Notes: a model not told the origin generated them from the sequence alone. Shown: positions 23,564 to 32,856, numbered from the stretch's first letter. The stretch is 64,000 nucleotides of DNA from Bradyrhizobium sp. AZCC 1719 (GCF_036924525.1 NZ_JAZHRU010000001.1:496001-560000), one strand, 5' to 3'. Numbers and translations: made by a program.

Positions 23564-25036
23564 CTATCCCCACTTCACATCATGGCGCGCCAGCACCTCG
23601 CGCACTTTAGCGACGATCTCGCCCTCCGCGCAGGAAAACTGCGCCGGACGAGTTTCGCGCCATTCCTGGTTGGACGCGATCGCAGCCGCCGCCTTGGCGC
23701 CCTCGATCAGATCCTTGATCTGGATTTCGCCGCGCGCCTTCTCATCCGAACCCTGGATGATGACGCAGGGCGAGTTGCGACGGTCGGCATATTTAAGCTG
23801 GTTGCCCATGTTCTTCGGGTTGCCGAGATAGAGCTCGGCGCGGATATTGGCGTTGCGCAACTGCGCGACCATTTTCTGGTAGTCGGCGACACGATCGCGG
23901 TCGAACACGGTGACCACGACCGGTCCGAAGTCGGGCCGCGTATCGAGCTTGCCCAGCATCGTCAGCGCCGCCTGCAACCGCGACACGCCGATCGAAAAGC
24001 CCGTCGCCGGTACCGGCTCGCCGCGGAAGCGCGAGACGAGTCCGTCATAACGGCCGCCGCCACCGACCGAGCCGAAGCGGACGGGGCGGCCTTTTTCGTC
24101 CTTGGTTTCGAGGGTGAGTTCGACCTCGTAGACCGGACCGGTGTAATATTCGAGGCCACGGACGACGGATGGATCGATCACGATTTGATCCGCCCCATAG
24201 CCCGACGCCGTCACCAGCTTGCTGATCGCATCGAGTTCGTCGCGACCTTCCTGTCCGACCTTGCTGTCGCGCAGCCGCGCATCGATCTGCGCGCCTTGTT
24301 CGATCGCACCGATCACCAATGCGATGTCCTCCGCCTTGAGGCCGGCACCCTTGGTGAAGTCACCCGACTCGTCCTTGCGCCCCTCGCCCAACAATTGCTG
24401 CACGCCGGAAATGCCGAGCCGATCGAGCTTGTCGATCGCGCGCATCACCGTCAGCCATTGTCCGTCATCGGCAATGCCTAGCGCATCGCGCACGCCGTCC
24501 AGCACCTTGCGGTTATTCACCTTCACCAGATAGCTGCCGCGCGGAATGCCCAGCGCTTCCATCGTGTCCGCAGCCATCATGCACATCTCGGCGTCCGCTG
24601 CCGGCGAGGCGGAGCCCACAGTATCGGCATCGAACTGCATGAACTGGCGAAAGCGGCCGGGGCCTGGCTTCTCGTTGCGATAGACGTAGCCCGCGCGGTA
24701 GCTGCGATAGGGTTTGGGCAGCGCGTCGAAATTCTCGGCTACATAGCGCGCCAGCGGCGCGGTCAGATCGTAGCGCAGCGAGATCCACTGCTCGTCGTCG
24801 TCCTGGAACGAGAACACGCCCTCGTTCGGCCGGTCCTGGTCGGGCAGGAATTTGCCGAGCGCATCGGTGAACTCCATCGCCGGCGTTTCCACCGGCTCAA
24901 AACCGTAGCGCTCGTAGACCTCGCGGATTTTCTCGACCATCTGGCGCGTGGCCGCGATCGCGGCCGGACCACGGTCTTCGAGCCCGCGCGGCAGCCGCGC
25001 CCTCAGTTTCTGCGGTTTTTTGGGTTTTTCAGCCAT
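23564..25036 (-). CDS. hisS: Histidyl-tRNA synthetase
   Basis: A 490-residue class II synthetase charging tRNA-His. Visible are the N-terminal [10 protein letters not shown], motif 2 with [18 protein letters not shown], the histidine loop [15 protein letters not shown], and motif 3 [12 protein letters not shown] followed by [13 protein letters not shown]-terminal anticodon-binding domain of about 100 residues follows. ATG 25036 starts at the family N-terminus ([18 protein letters not shown]); upstream in-frame sequence is a repeat region. Slightly longer than E. coli HisRS (424), as is usual in Rhizobiales. Confidence 0.97.
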   Translation of the reverse strand: MAEKPKKPQKLRARLPRGLEDRGPAAIAATRQMVEKIREVYERYGFEPVETPAMEFTDALGKFLPDQDRPNEGVFSFQDDDEQWISLRYDLTAPLARYVAENFDALPKPYRSYRAGYVYRNEKPGPGRFRQFMQFDADTVGSASPAADAEMCMMAADTMEALGIPRGSYLVKVNNRKVLDGVRDALGIADDGQWLTVMRAIDKLDRLGISGVQQLLGEGRKDESGDFTKGAGLKAEDIALVIGAIEQGAQIDARLRDSKVGQEGRDELDAISKLVTASGYGADQIVIDPSVVRGLEYYTGPVYEVELTLETKDEKGRPVRFGSVGGGGRYDGLVSRFRGEPVPATGFSIGVSRLQAALTMLGKLDTRPDFGPVVVTVFDRDRVADYQKMVAQLRNANIRAELYLGNPKNMGNQLKYADRRNSPCVIIQGSDEKARGEIQIKDLIEGAKAAAAIASNQEWRETRPAQFSCAEGEIVAKVREVLARHDVKWG

Positions 25037-25079
25037 GGCGGCTAGGTACCAGCCGAGGCGCGGCAGGGCAACCAGGGCC

Positions 25080-25290
25080 TTCTTCCCTTCTCCCCTTGTG
25101 GGAGAAGGTGGCATAGGCGGCCTATGGCCGCCGTCTCTTAGAAACGCCGATGCCTCGCATCGGCTTTGGCGCCGGATGAGGGGTATCCCTCCGCGTCCAA
25201 CAGTGGCCGAGCGGAGAGATCACCCCACCCCGTCTCACATTTCGCTGCGCTCAATGTGAGCCGACCCTCCCCCTCCAGGGCAGGGTAAAA
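25080..25290. repeat. CCCTCCCC palindromic repeat region with 60-bp module, copy 2
   Basis: The 283-base gap between hisS and ilvE holds two elements. The first is CCCTTCTCCCC..GGGAGAAGG at about 25083-25108. The second, at 25213-25272, matches 9129-9188 at 59 of 60 bases. A GCATCGG/CCGATGC-type pair lies between. No gene is seen. Confidence 0.8.
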
Positions 25291-25319
25291 AGAGATCCAC
25301 CGAGGGACGAAGCTCGGCC

Positions 25320-26210
25320 TCACGCCGCCACGGCCTTGCCCTTTGGCTGCACTTCGGCGCTGTAGTCCGCCATCAACTGCTCGGAGATCTTGCCGGGCGT
25401 GAACTTCCACTGCGCGATCTCGGAGACCGGCGTTACTTCGGCGGCGGTGCCGGTGATGAAGCACTCGGTGAAGCTATCGAGTTCCTCCGGCATGATGCGG
25501 CGCTCGATCACCTCGAGGCCGCGACGCCTGGCGAGGTCGATCGCGATGGCGCGGGTGATGCCGGCGAGGAAGCAGTCGGCGATCGGCGTATGGATCTTGC
25601 CGTCCTTGACGAAGAAGATGTTGGCGCCGGTGCATTCGGCCACCCGGCCCTGCCAGTCCAGCATCATGGCGTCGGCATAGCCGGCGCGCTCCGCCTTGTG
25701 CTTGCTGATGGTGCAGATCATGTAGAGGCCGGACGCCTTGGCCATCGCCGGGATCGTCGCCGGATCGGGCCGCCGGTATTCGGCCATGCACATCCGGATG
25801 CCCTTCAGCTTCTCCGCCGGATCGAAATAGCTCGGCCAATCCCAGGCAGCGATGGCGAGATGGATGGAGTTGGTCGGCGCCGAAACACCCATCATCTCCG
25901 AACCGCGCCAGGCGATCGGGCGCAGATAGGCATCGGGCAGATTGTTCTTGTCGATGACCAATTGCTTGGCGGCGTCGATCTCGGCGACCGAATAGGGAAT
26001 CTCGAAATCCAGAATATTGGCCGAGGCCTTCAGCCGCTCGGAATGCTCGGTGCTCTTGAAGACCTTGCCGCCATAGGCGCGCTCGCCCTCGAACACGCAG
26101 CTCGCATAGTGCAGGCCATGGGTCAGGATGTGAACATTCGCATCAGCCCACGGCACCAGCCTGCCGTCGTACCAGATGACGCCATCGATCTTGTCGAACG
26201 AAACTCCCAT
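25320..26210 (-). CDS. ilvE: Branched-chain amino acid aminotransferase, bacterial short type
   Basis: A 296-residue fold-type IV PLP aminotransferase making Val, Leu and Ile from their keto acids. The PLP lysine is Lys158 (AKASGLY), aligned with the E. coli KxSGNY motif, and Glu192 lies in AECTGANIFF. The N-terminal ANVHILTHGLHYASCVFEG is typical. A second aminotransferase of a different BCAT subfamily lies 126 bases upstream on the same strand. The two may differ in substrate range or regulation, and the pair could be co-transcribed. ATG 26210 begins at the family N-terminus. Confidence 0.92.
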   Translation of the reverse strand: MGVSFDKIDGVIWYDGRLVPWADANVHILTHGLHYASCVFEGERAYGGKVFKSTEHSERLKASANILDFEIPYSVAEIDAAKQLVIDKNNLPDAYLRPIAWRGSEMMGVSAPTNSIHLAIAAWDWPSYFDPAEKLKGIRMCMAEYRRPDPATIPAMAKASGLYMICTISKHKAERAGYADAMMLDWQGRVAECTGANIFFVKDGKIHTPIADCFLAGITRAIAIDLARRRGLEVIERRIMPEELDSFTECFITGTAAEVTPVSEIAQWKFTPGKISEQLMADYSAEVQPKGKAVAA

Positions 26211-26312
26211 GGTCGCCTCCCGGATTGGCGCTGTTTCAATGAGCCGCGCGTCAGCCTCGCGCGACTCGACGAGGCGCGCGCTACCGAGCGCTTGAAGTGA
26301 TCTATCGCTTAA

Positions 26313-26332
26313 GCGGCGGCGTAATTCCGCCG
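26313..26332 (-). terminator. Possible weak terminator between the two aminotransferase genes
   Basis: A 7-bp stem GCGGCGG (26313-26319) with CCGCCGC (26326-26332) lies just after the stop of the gene ending at 26337. On the minus strand it is followed by CTTAAGCGATAG, which is only weakly T-rich, so termination may be partial. Confidence 0.35.
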
Positions 26333-26336
26333 CCGG

Positions 26337-27413
26337 TCACAGGACTTTTCTGATCCAGTCGTGCGGATCCGCTGCGCGACCGTACTGAATGTCCACGAGC
26401 TTCTTGCGCAGCCCCATGGCGACAGGGCCGGCTACGCCGCCGCTGATCTGAAAATCGCCGCTCGCCGAACACACCTTGCCGATCGGCGAGATGACGGCCG
26501 CAGTGCCGCAGGCGAACGCCTCTTTCAGCTTTCCGCTGGCGGCATCGGCGCGCCACTGGTCGATGGTGTAGGCCTCCTCGCGCACGCGGGTGCCGGAATC
26601 CTTCGCCAGCGCGATGATCGAATCGCGGGTGATGCCCGGCAGGATCGTGCCGAGCGGCGGTGTCGAGAGCGAGCCGTCGTCGAACACGAAGAAGACGTTC
26701 ATGCCGCCGAGTTCCTCGATGTAGCGGCGTTCGATCGCGTCGAGGAAAACGACTTGGTCGCAGCCGTGCTCGATGGCCTCGGCCTGCGCGCGCAGGCTCG
26801 CGGCATAATTGCCGCCGCATTTGACGGCCCCGGTGCCGCCGATCGCGGCACGCGTATAATTCTCCGACACCCAGATCGACACCGGCGCAGGTCCGCCCTT
26901 GAAATAGGAGCCGACCGGCGAGGCGATGACGGCGAAGATGTATTCCGCCGATGGCTTCACGCCGAGGAATATCTCGCTCGCGATCATGAAGGGCCGCAAA
27001 TAGAGGCTGCCCTCGCCGCCAGGTATCCAGGCGCTATCGATGCGCACGAGCTGTTCGACCGCTTCGATGAAGATAGCTTCGGGCAGCGGCGCCATGGCCA
27101 TGCGCTCAGCCGAACTGTTAAAGCGCCTCGCGTTGGCGTCGGGGCGGAACAGGTTCACGCCGTTGTCGCGCTTGTAGGCCTTGAGGCCTTCGAAAATCTC
27201 CTGGGCGTAGTGCAGGACGGCCGTGGCCGGATCGAGCGGAAAATTCGCGCGGGATTCGACACGCGCGTCATGCCAGCCGTTCGCCTGATCGTAACGGACG
27301 ATGGCCATGTGATCGGTGAAAATCCGGCCGAAGCCCGGGTCCACGAGCTTGGCCGCGCGCTCCCTCTCAGGAGTTGGATTCGCCGCAGGCCGGATTTCGA
27401 ATTTCAAACTCAT
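26337..27413 (-). CDS. ilvE: Branched-chain amino acid aminotransferase, long type (BCAT2-like)
   Basis: A 358-residue fold-type IV aminotransferase of the longer, eukaryote-like BCAT subfamily. Lys198 in GAVKCGGNYAAS is the PLP lysine. Other landmarks are HYAQEIFEGLKAYKR, SLYLRPFMIAS, and ELGGMNVFFVFDDG. It is clearly not a recent duplicate of the 296-residue ilvE downstream. AAGGGGA precedes the ATG at 27413; a longer in-frame start at 27473 is not needed. It diverges from the marR operon across a 335-base gap in which, besides a candidate operator at 27740, I see nothing definite. Confidence 0.93.
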   Translation of the reverse strand: MSLKFEIRPAANPTPERERAAKLVDPGFGRIFTDHMAIVRYDQANGWHDARVESRANFPLDPATAVLHYAQEIFEGLKAYKRDNGVNLFRPDANARRFNSSAERMAMAPLPEAIFIEAVEQLVRIDSAWIPGGEGSLYLRPFMIASEIFLGVKPSAEYIFAVIASPVGSYFKGGPAPVSIWVSENYTRAAIGGTGAVKCGGNYAASLRAQAEAIEHGCDQVVFLDAIERRYIEELGGMNVFFVFDDGSLSTPPLGTILPGITRDSIIALAKDSGTRVREEAYTIDQWRADAASGKLKEAFACGTAAVISPIGKVCSASGDFQISGGVAGPVAMGLRKKLVDIQYGRAADPHDWIRKVL

Positions 27414-27739
27414 TCCCCTTCGCCCTTGCTTCCCGCTATTGGAATTCGGCGCCCATATTGTTGGCGCCGGCATGCGTCTTCCGGGCCTTCACAGGTCTGG
27501 ACTTCACCATCACCGGCCTTGCGGCCGGCTTCCGTCGCCGTCATGTCGGTCGAGGACATGCTTTTGCGGGATGCCGAAGTCCAGTATGTTTGCCGAAATG
27601 CCGCTCGACAATCGCACGGTAATCCATTTGCGGCCGTTGCCGCCATTGCTGGCTTTTTCCGGCTGCCTGACACGTCACCAGGTTCGAAACGACCTAAAGT
27701 TTCGTCGTGGCTGGCAGTTTTGTAACATTGAACCCAAGA

Positions 27740-27760
27740 TATGTCAACATGACTGACATA
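27740..27760. promoter_or_regulatory. Candidate MarR operator over the marR start codon
   Basis: TATGTCA (27740-27746) and TGACATA (27754-27760) form a perfect 7-bp inverted repeat with a 7-base centre, and a tighter GTCA-aca-TGAC (27743-27753) sits inside. The ATG of the MarR gene (27749) is in its middle. MarR proteins bind such palindromes as dimers, so autorepression is plausible. Confidence 0.5.
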
Positions 27761-28297
27761 AATTTCTCAAAGGGCTCCGTAGCCTCCGATTCGCAGGAGG
27801 CCGCCAGCCCTGCCCCGCGGGCTGGCGAATTTCGCTGGGACATTATCGAGCTGCTGTTTTTCGCCTATCGCGACTTCGTCGGCGACGCCGACCATGAGCT
27901 CGAGGCTTTCGGGTTCGGCCGCGCCCATCACCGCGTGATGCATTTCGTCTACCGCTACCCCGGCCTCAAGGTCGCCGACCTCCTGGACGTGTTGCGGATC
28001 ACCAAGCAGTCGCTTGGCCGGGTGCTCAAGCAGTTGCTCGACGAAGGCTACATCATCCAGAAGACCGGCAATAACGACCGCCGGCAGCGCCTTCTTTACG
28101 CCACCCCGAAGGGCGAAGCGTTGGTGGCAAAGCTCGCAGGGCTGCAGACCGATCGCATCACCCGCGCGCTCCGGGACATCAATCCCGAAGGCGTCGCTGC
28201 GATCAGCGAGTTCCTGCGCGCGATGATCGATCGCGACGACCCCGACAAGGTGTTGGAGGCGATCTTCGGGATCGGCAGCAAGAAGCCAAGGGAGTGA
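27749..28297 (+). CDS. MarR-family transcriptional regulator
   Basis: A 182-residue winged-helix regulator. The DNA-binding part runs from about residue 65 to 135: LKVADLLDVLRITKQSLGRVLKQLLDEGYI is the HTH, then the wing NNDRRQRLLYATPKG with the conserved D-x-R-x3 pattern. An N-terminal helix WDIIELLFFAYRDF serves dimerisation. It overlaps by a few bases with the following response regulator gene and so forms an operon marR-regulator-kinase. No clear Shine-Dalgarno is seen, and the start codon lies inside a palindrome that could be its own operator. Ligand unknown. Confidence 0.92.
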   Translation: MTDINFSKGSVASDSQEAASPAPRAGEFRWDIIELLFFAYRDFVGDADHELEAFGFGRAHHRVMHFVYRYPGLKVADLLDVLRITKQSLGRVLKQLLDEGYIIQKTGNNDRRQRLLYATPKGEALVAKLAGLQTDRITRALRDINPEGVAAISEFLRAMIDRDDPDKVLEAIFGIGSKKPRE

Positions 28298-28299
28298 TC

Positions 28300-29034
28300 G
28301 TGCCGCAAGGAGCAACCATCGCTGCAGCCACCACGCGCGCGCCGCGGCAACTGGCTGATGACGCCCCGCATCTGCTCTTGGTCGACGACGACCGCCGTAT
28401 CCGCGATCTGTTGTCGCGGTTTCTGACCGGCGAGGGCTACCGCGTCACCACCGCCTCGAGCGCGAGCGATGCGCGCGCAAAACTGCTCGGCCTGCATTTC
28501 GACCTTCTGATCCTCGACGTCATGATGCCCGGTGAAACCGGGTTCGAGCTGGCGCGGTTCATTCGCACCTCCTCCTCGGTGCCGATCATCATGCTGACGG
28601 CGCGCCACGAGGCGGAGGCGCGGATCGAGGGCCTGCAGATCGGCGCCGACGACTATGTGGCGAAGCCATTCGAGCCGCGCGAGCTGATCTTAAGGATCGG
28701 CAATATCCTCAAGCGCTCCGCGCCGCCGCCGGTGGAGGCGCTGGAGCAGATCGCGTTCGGCCCTTACATTTTTCATCTCGATCGTGGCGAACTGCGCCAG
28801 GGCGAGGAGATCGTTCACCTGACCGACCGCGAGCGCGAAATGCTCCGCATCCTGGCCGCCAGTCCCGGCGAAACGGTGCCGCGTGCGGCGCTGACCGGCG
28901 GCGGCACGGTGAACGAGCGCGCGGTCGACGTGCAGATCAACCGGCTGCGGCGCAAGATCGAGCGCGATCCCGCCAATCCGCTGTTCCTGCAGGCGGCGCG
29001 CGGCATCGGCTATCGCCTGGTTGCGTCGCCCTGA
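28300..29034 (+). CDS. OmpR-family response regulator
   Basis: A 244-residue two-domain regulator. The receiver (about 24-140) has acidic residues LLVDDD, the phospho-acceptor Asp73 in LLILDVMMPG, Thr100 and Lys122 in VAKPFEP. The C-terminal winged helix (about 150-240) has LTDREREMLRILAAS and INRLRRKIERDP. GTG 28300 is preferred because AAGGGAG lies 5 bases upstream; GTG 28294 overlapping the marR stop is the alternative. It pairs with the histidine kinase starting 9 bases after its stop. Targets unknown. Confidence 0.93.
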   Translation: MPQGATIAAATTRAPRQLADDAPHLLLVDDDRRIRDLLSRFLTGEGYRVTTASSASDARAKLLGLHFDLLILDVMMPGETGFELARFIRTSSSVPIIMLTARHEAEARIEGLQIGADDYVAKPFEPRELILRIGNILKRSAPPPVEALEQIAFGPYIFHLDRGELRQGEEIVHLTDREREMLRILAASPGETVPRAALTGGGTVNERAVDVQINRLRRKIERDPANPLFLQAARGIGYRLVASP

Positions 29035-29042
29035 GCCAGCTC

Positions 29043-30428
29043 ATGAGCACGCTCGACACCGGCCTGACGTTCATCCGCAACGCGTCGCAACGCGTCTCCA
29101 GGGCCAATGGCTGGATGGGCAATGCGTTCAAGAGCTGGATGCCGACCGGCCTCTACGCCCGCGCGCTCCTGATCATGATCGTTCCGATGGTGATCCTGCA
29201 AACGGTCGTGGCGTTCGTGTTCATGGAGCGGCACTGGAACACGGTGACGCGGCGCCTGTCGGCAGCCGTCGTGCAGGACATCGCCAGCCTGATCGACATC
29301 TACAAGGCATTTCCGCAGGACAAGGACCGTGCGCAGCTCCGCCGCATCGGACAGCGGCTGCAATTGGTCGTCGATTTCCTGCCTGTCGACGACATGCCGC
29401 AGCCGGGGCCAAAGCCGTTCTTCTCGCTGCTCGACCAGACCCTATCGTCGCAGATCGGCCGCCAGATTCGCCGCCCGTTCTGGATCGATACCGTCGGCAA
29501 GTCCAATCTGGTTGAAATCCGCATCCAGCTCGACGATGCCGTGATGCGGGTGTTCGCGCAGCGCAGCGCCGCCTATGCCTCCAATTCGGAGATTTTTATC
29601 TTCTGGATGCTCGGCACATCCTCGATCCTGCTGATCGTCGCGGTGTTGTTCCTGCGCAACCAGATCAGGCCGATCCTGCGGCTGGCGGACGCCGCCGAAA
29701 GTTTCGGCAAGGGCCGCGAGGTGCCGAATTTCCGTCCGCGCGGCGCGCGGGAGGTGCGGCAAGCGGCACAGGCATTCCTGGAGATGAAGGCCCGCGTCGA
29801 ACGCTCGATCGATCAGCGCACCGCGATGCTGGCCGGCGTCAGCCACGATTTGCGCACCATCCTGACCCGCTTCAAGCTCGAACTGGCGCTGATCGGCGAC
29901 AGTCCCGAAGTCGACGGCATGCGCAAGGACGTCGACGAGATGGCCGGCATGCTGGAGGCCTATCTCGCCTTCGCGCGCGGCGACAGCGGCGAGATCGCGC
30001 AGCCGACCGACATGGCGATGGCGCTGGAGGAGTTGCGCAGCGACGCCGAACGCCACGGCCATACCGCAACCGTGACGTTCCACGGCCTGCCGGTGGTGAC
30101 GGTGAAGCCGGCCTCGTTCAAGCGCTGCATCGCCAACCTGGTTTCCAATGCGGCGCGACACGCCAACACGGTCGCCATCACCGGCCACCGCGATCACCGC
30201 TATCTGACGGTGACGGTCGACGACGACGGGCCGGGCATTCCGGTCAACATGCGCGAGGAAGTGTTCAAGCCGTTCCTGCGGCTCGACGACGCCCGTAACC
30301 AGGACGAAGGCGGCACGGGCCTCGGCCTCGCCATTGCCCGCGACATCGCCCGCTCGCACGGCGGCGACATCACGCTCGGCGACAGCCCGATGGGCGGATT
30401 GCGGGCGGCGGTAAGGGTGCCGGTGTAG
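29043..30428 (+). CDS. EnvZ-like sensor histidine kinase
   Basis: A 461-residue membrane kinase. TM1 is at about 39-61, a periplasmic domain follows to 184, TM2 is at about 185-204 and a HAMP linker at about 205-258. His268 lies in the H-box GVSHDLRTILTR; here the usual Pro of SHELRTPL/SHDLRTPL is Ile. The ATPase has NLVSNAARHA, DDDGPGIP and GGTGLGLAIARD. It forms a two-component pair with the OmpR-like regulator just upstream, within a marR-led operon. The stimulus is unknown; the periplasmic domain has no recognised sensor motif. Confidence 0.94.
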   Translation: MSTLDTGLTFIRNASQRVSRANGWMGNAFKSWMPTGLYARALLIMIVPMVILQTVVAFVFMERHWNTVTRRLSAAVVQDIASLIDIYKAFPQDKDRAQLRRIGQRLQLVVDFLPVDDMPQPGPKPFFSLLDQTLSSQIGRQIRRPFWIDTVGKSNLVEIRIQLDDAVMRVFAQRSAAYASNSEIFIFWMLGTSSILLIVAVLFLRNQIRPILRLADAAESFGKGREVPNFRPRGAREVRQAAQAFLEMKARVERSIDQRTAMLAGVSHDLRTILTRFKLELALIGDSPEVDGMRKDVDEMAGMLEAYLAFARGDSGEIAQPTDMAMALEELRSDAERHGHTATVTFHGLPVVTVKPASFKRCIANLVSNAARHANTVAITGHRDHRYLTVTVDDDGPGIPVNMREEVFKPFLRLDDARNQDEGGTGLGLAIARDIARSHGGDITLGDSPMGGLRAAVRVPV

Positions 30429-30446
30429 TTGGGCGAAGTAGCTCGC

Positions 30447-30983
30447 TTACTTCTTCGGCATCATGGACTTCAGCTTTTCCATGTCCTTGATGTTCATTTT
30501 CATGCCGCCGGGCATCATGGTGTCACCGGGCTTCTGATCGCTCTTGCAGGCGCCAAGCCATTTGGCCTCGATCGTCGTGGTGTTGTCGCGCCCCCCACCG
30601 GCCGGGCCACCCTCGCTGCGCGAGGTCGATTTCACGGTATAGGCGGAATTGAAGTCGCCGGTAATCTCGGCATGCGACTTGATCGTCATGCCGGCGATGC
30701 CGCAGACGGAATCGGTGACATACCCCGCCGCCGTCTTCTGGATATCCTGCTTCGAGCACATCTCCTTGGCCATCGGCGAGAACGCGGTGCTCATGTCCTT
30801 GTCGGTGGTCTCGTCGGTGCATTGCTGCATCGTCATCTCAGGCACCGGCGCGCCTGTGCTCAGCACCTTCATCTCCCATAGGCCGGCCTTGCGCATCGGC
30901 AGCTCCACGGCGATAGCGCTGCTCGCCGACAACAGAGCAAGCACACCAACGGCCGAGCAAGACACAAGAAGCAATCGTCTCAT
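30447..30983 (-). CDS. DUF3617-family exported protein
   Basis: A 178-residue protein with a signal peptide (MRRLLLVSCSAVGVLALLSA, cleaved after about residue 25). The mature part begins VELPMRKAGLWEMKV, typical of DUF3617, and has four cysteines probably in two disulfides, plus a Met-rich C-terminus (DTMMPGGMKMNIKDMEKL). It is predicted to be periplasmic with unknown function. The Met-rich tail might bind metal, which is speculation. ATG 30983 begins the signal peptide; upstream in-frame residues are rejected. It converges with the kinase gene. Confidence 0.85.
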   Translation of the reverse strand: MRRLLLVSCSAVGVLALLSASSAIAVELPMRKAGLWEMKVLSTGAPVPEMTMQQCTDETTDKDMSTAFSPMAKEMCSKQDIQKTAAGYVTDSVCGIAGMTIKSHAEITGDFNSAYTVKSTSRSEGGPAGGGRDNTTTIEAKWLGACKSDQKPGDTMMPGGMKMNIKDMEKLKSMMPKK

Positions 30984-31090
30984 AGGTAGGCCCCCGCTGA
31001 ATTCTTCCATGGCATTCGTCTTCGCGCGAAGTGAACACACGCTCCGCGTGGCGAAAACATGTCCAGCCGGAAAACAGGTAGCGGCAGCGC

Positions 31091-31396
31091 TCAGTAAAGC
31101 GTGCGCAGCGGCCGCTCAGCGGCGCCATAGGGCACCCAGCGGCAGGCAAAGGAAACGTAGCCGCCGTAATTGGGCTGCGCGCCGAGGAATTTCACCACCT
31201 TGCCGTAGCGGGCGCAGTGATCGACGGCGAGTTGGCGGGCGTCGGCCTGCATCGCGAGCTGATAGGCGATGATGCCGCCGGTGTCATTGCCCTTGAACGG
31301 CGGTACCGTATCGATGTCCCACCACTGCGCCTGCGCCGGCGCGCCCGCCAGCATTCCGCCCATGGCAATCAGGCTCGCGGCCACAATTCTTCGCAT
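31091..31396 (-). CDS. Small exported protein of unknown function
   Basis: A 101-residue protein with a signal peptide (MRRIVAASLIAMGGMLAGAP, cleavage near AQA-Q at about 23). The mature part has two cysteines (VDHCARYGK and VSFACRWVP), likely a disulfide, and an aromatic-rich QWWDIDTVPPFKG start. I do not recognise a family. TGGAG precedes ATG 31396; the long in-frame extension upstream overlaps the neighbouring plus-strand gene and is rejected. Predicted periplasmic. Confidence 0.75.
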   Translation of the reverse strand: MRRIVAASLIAMGGMLAGAPAQAQWWDIDTVPPFKGNDTGGIIAYQLAMQADARQLAVDHCARYGKVVKFLGAQPNYGGYVSFACRWVPYGAAERPLRTLY

Positions 31397-31562
31397 CGCA
31401 GACTCCATTTCGCTCGAAGCCCACCATAGTGTGCGCCGGTGGCCATGAAAAGAATGGTTGCGGCACGAGGCGGACTTGGCTGTCAGGTGTTGCCGTGCTG
31501 CACTTGACCTTGTCAGGGCTTCGCGGCACCGTCCCATGCGTTGGCTTACCGGCGGATTCCCC

Positions 31563-32039
31563 ATGCGCGATTTGTTCAAATCCTTGAGAGCACTCGGTCC
31601 CAGAGCACTTGGCCCGATGACGGCGGTACTCGCCTTGCTGGCCTCCAGCCATGCCGCCCAGGCCGCCAATCCCTTGGAATTGAATTTCTGGCTGTCAGGC
31701 CCGAAGTATGACGGCCGCGTCGCCGAATGCGAGCGGGCGCTGTCGACCATCACGTACCAATTCCGGGAGAAGGAGGGCAAGTTCTGGAATTCGGCGCTGA
31801 CGATCACCGGCTTTGGCCGAATCCATGAAACCGCGTTTCGGCCCTGGCAGTCCGACAACATTCCGCGCCGTTATTGCAGTGGCGATGTGATGCTGAGCGA
31901 CGGCAAGATGCGCACCGTGCACTACTCGATCATCGAGGATGGCGGCTTTGCCGGCTTCGGCCAGGGCGTCGAATGGTGCGTGACCGGGCTTGACCGCAAC
32001 TGGGCCTACAGCCCCGGCTGCCGGGCCGCACGGCCCTGA
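31563..32039 (+). CDS. Exported protein of unknown function
   Basis: A 158-residue protein. A signal peptide covers about residues 1-35 (PMTAVLALLASSHAAQA, then AANP). The mature domain has LELNFWLSGPKYDGRVAEC, ITGFGRIHETAFRPW and RYCSGDVMLSDGKMRTVHYSI, and ends with WCVTGLDRNWAYSPGC. Several cysteines suggest disulfides in the periplasm. I recall similar proteins in Bradyrhizobium but no assigned role. ATG 31563 has GGCGGA upstream. It diverges from the small exported gene at 31091-31396. Confidence 0.78.
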   Translation: MRDLFKSLRALGPRALGPMTAVLALLASSHAAQAANPLELNFWLSGPKYDGRVAECERALSTITYQFREKEGKFWNSALTITGFGRIHETAFRPWQSDNIPRRYCSGDVMLSDGKMRTVHYSIIEDGGFAGFGQGVEWCVTGLDRNWAYSPGCRAARP

Positions 32040-32162
32040 TCGCCCTGAAATCCGGCAAGCGATCCGGCTGGCTCGGGCCGATTCTGGGGTCAATTCAATT
32101 TTGTTCTTGAAATGTTCCGCCTCCCTGCTAGGCTCCCGGTAGTCGAGTAGAGGGGGCGTTCG

Positions 32163-32843
32163 ATGCACCGGTCCATCATTATTTCGCGGCTTCTGATTTC
32201 GCTGGCTCTTGTTGTCGTCTTGGCCGGGACGGCGTCCGCACAGGACCGCCGGCAGAACGCGCCGGGCGAATTCGATTTTTATGTCCTGGCTCTTTCCTGG
32301 TCGCCCTCCTTCTGCGAGGCGGCGGCTGAGCGTGGCAATAGCGGGCGCTCACAGGCCCAGTGCAGCCGCCCCTATTCCTTCGTGGTTCACGGCCTGTGGC
32401 CGCAATATGAGCGCGGCTTTCCCGAATATTGCCAGCGGCCCTCGCCGCGGCTCGATCGCAACATCATGACCTCGATGCTGGACCTGATGCCGGCGCCCGG
32501 CCTGATCTTCAACGAGTGGGACAAACACGGCACCTGTTCGGGCCTTGGCGCGCGAGCCTATTTCGAGACCACCCGGAAAGCGCGCGCGGCGGTAAAGATT
32601 CCCGAGGAATTCCTGCAATTGTCGGAGCAGAAGACCATCGCCCCCGGCGATCTCGAAGAGGCCTTCATCAAGATCAACCCGGGCTTGAGCAGTTCGGCGA
32701 TTTCGGTGACCTGCTCGAGCCGGCGCCTGAGCGAGGTGCGGATCTGCCTGAACAAGGACATGCAATTCCGCGCCTGCGACGAGATCGACCGCCGCGCCTG
32801 CCGGCGTGACGAGGTGGTGATGCCGCCGGTACGGGGCGGCTGA
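32163..32843 (+). CDS. Ribonuclease T2
   Basis: A 226-residue exported RNase T2 that cleaves single-stranded RNA through 2',3'-cyclic phosphates. A signal peptide ends near ASAQ (residue 27). Active-site block CAS I is HGLWPQY with His76, and CAS II is EWDKHGTC with Glu118 and His122. Cysteines at 51, 67 and 90 and later ones fit the family disulfides. Such enzymes act in the periplasm for nutrient scavenging; no inhibitor gene is adjacent. Length is normal. Confidence 0.95.
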   Translation: MHRSIIISRLLISLALVVVLAGTASAQDRRQNAPGEFDFYVLALSWSPSFCEAAAERGNSGRSQAQCSRPYSFVVHGLWPQYERGFPEYCQRPSPRLDRNIMTSMLDLMPAPGLIFNEWDKHGTCSGLGARAYFETTRKARAAVKIPEEFLQLSEQKTIAPGDLEEAFIKINPGLSSSAISVTCSSRRLSEVRICLNKDMQFRACDEIDRRACRRDEVVMPPVRGG

Positions 32844-32856
32844 AGACCCGCTTACC

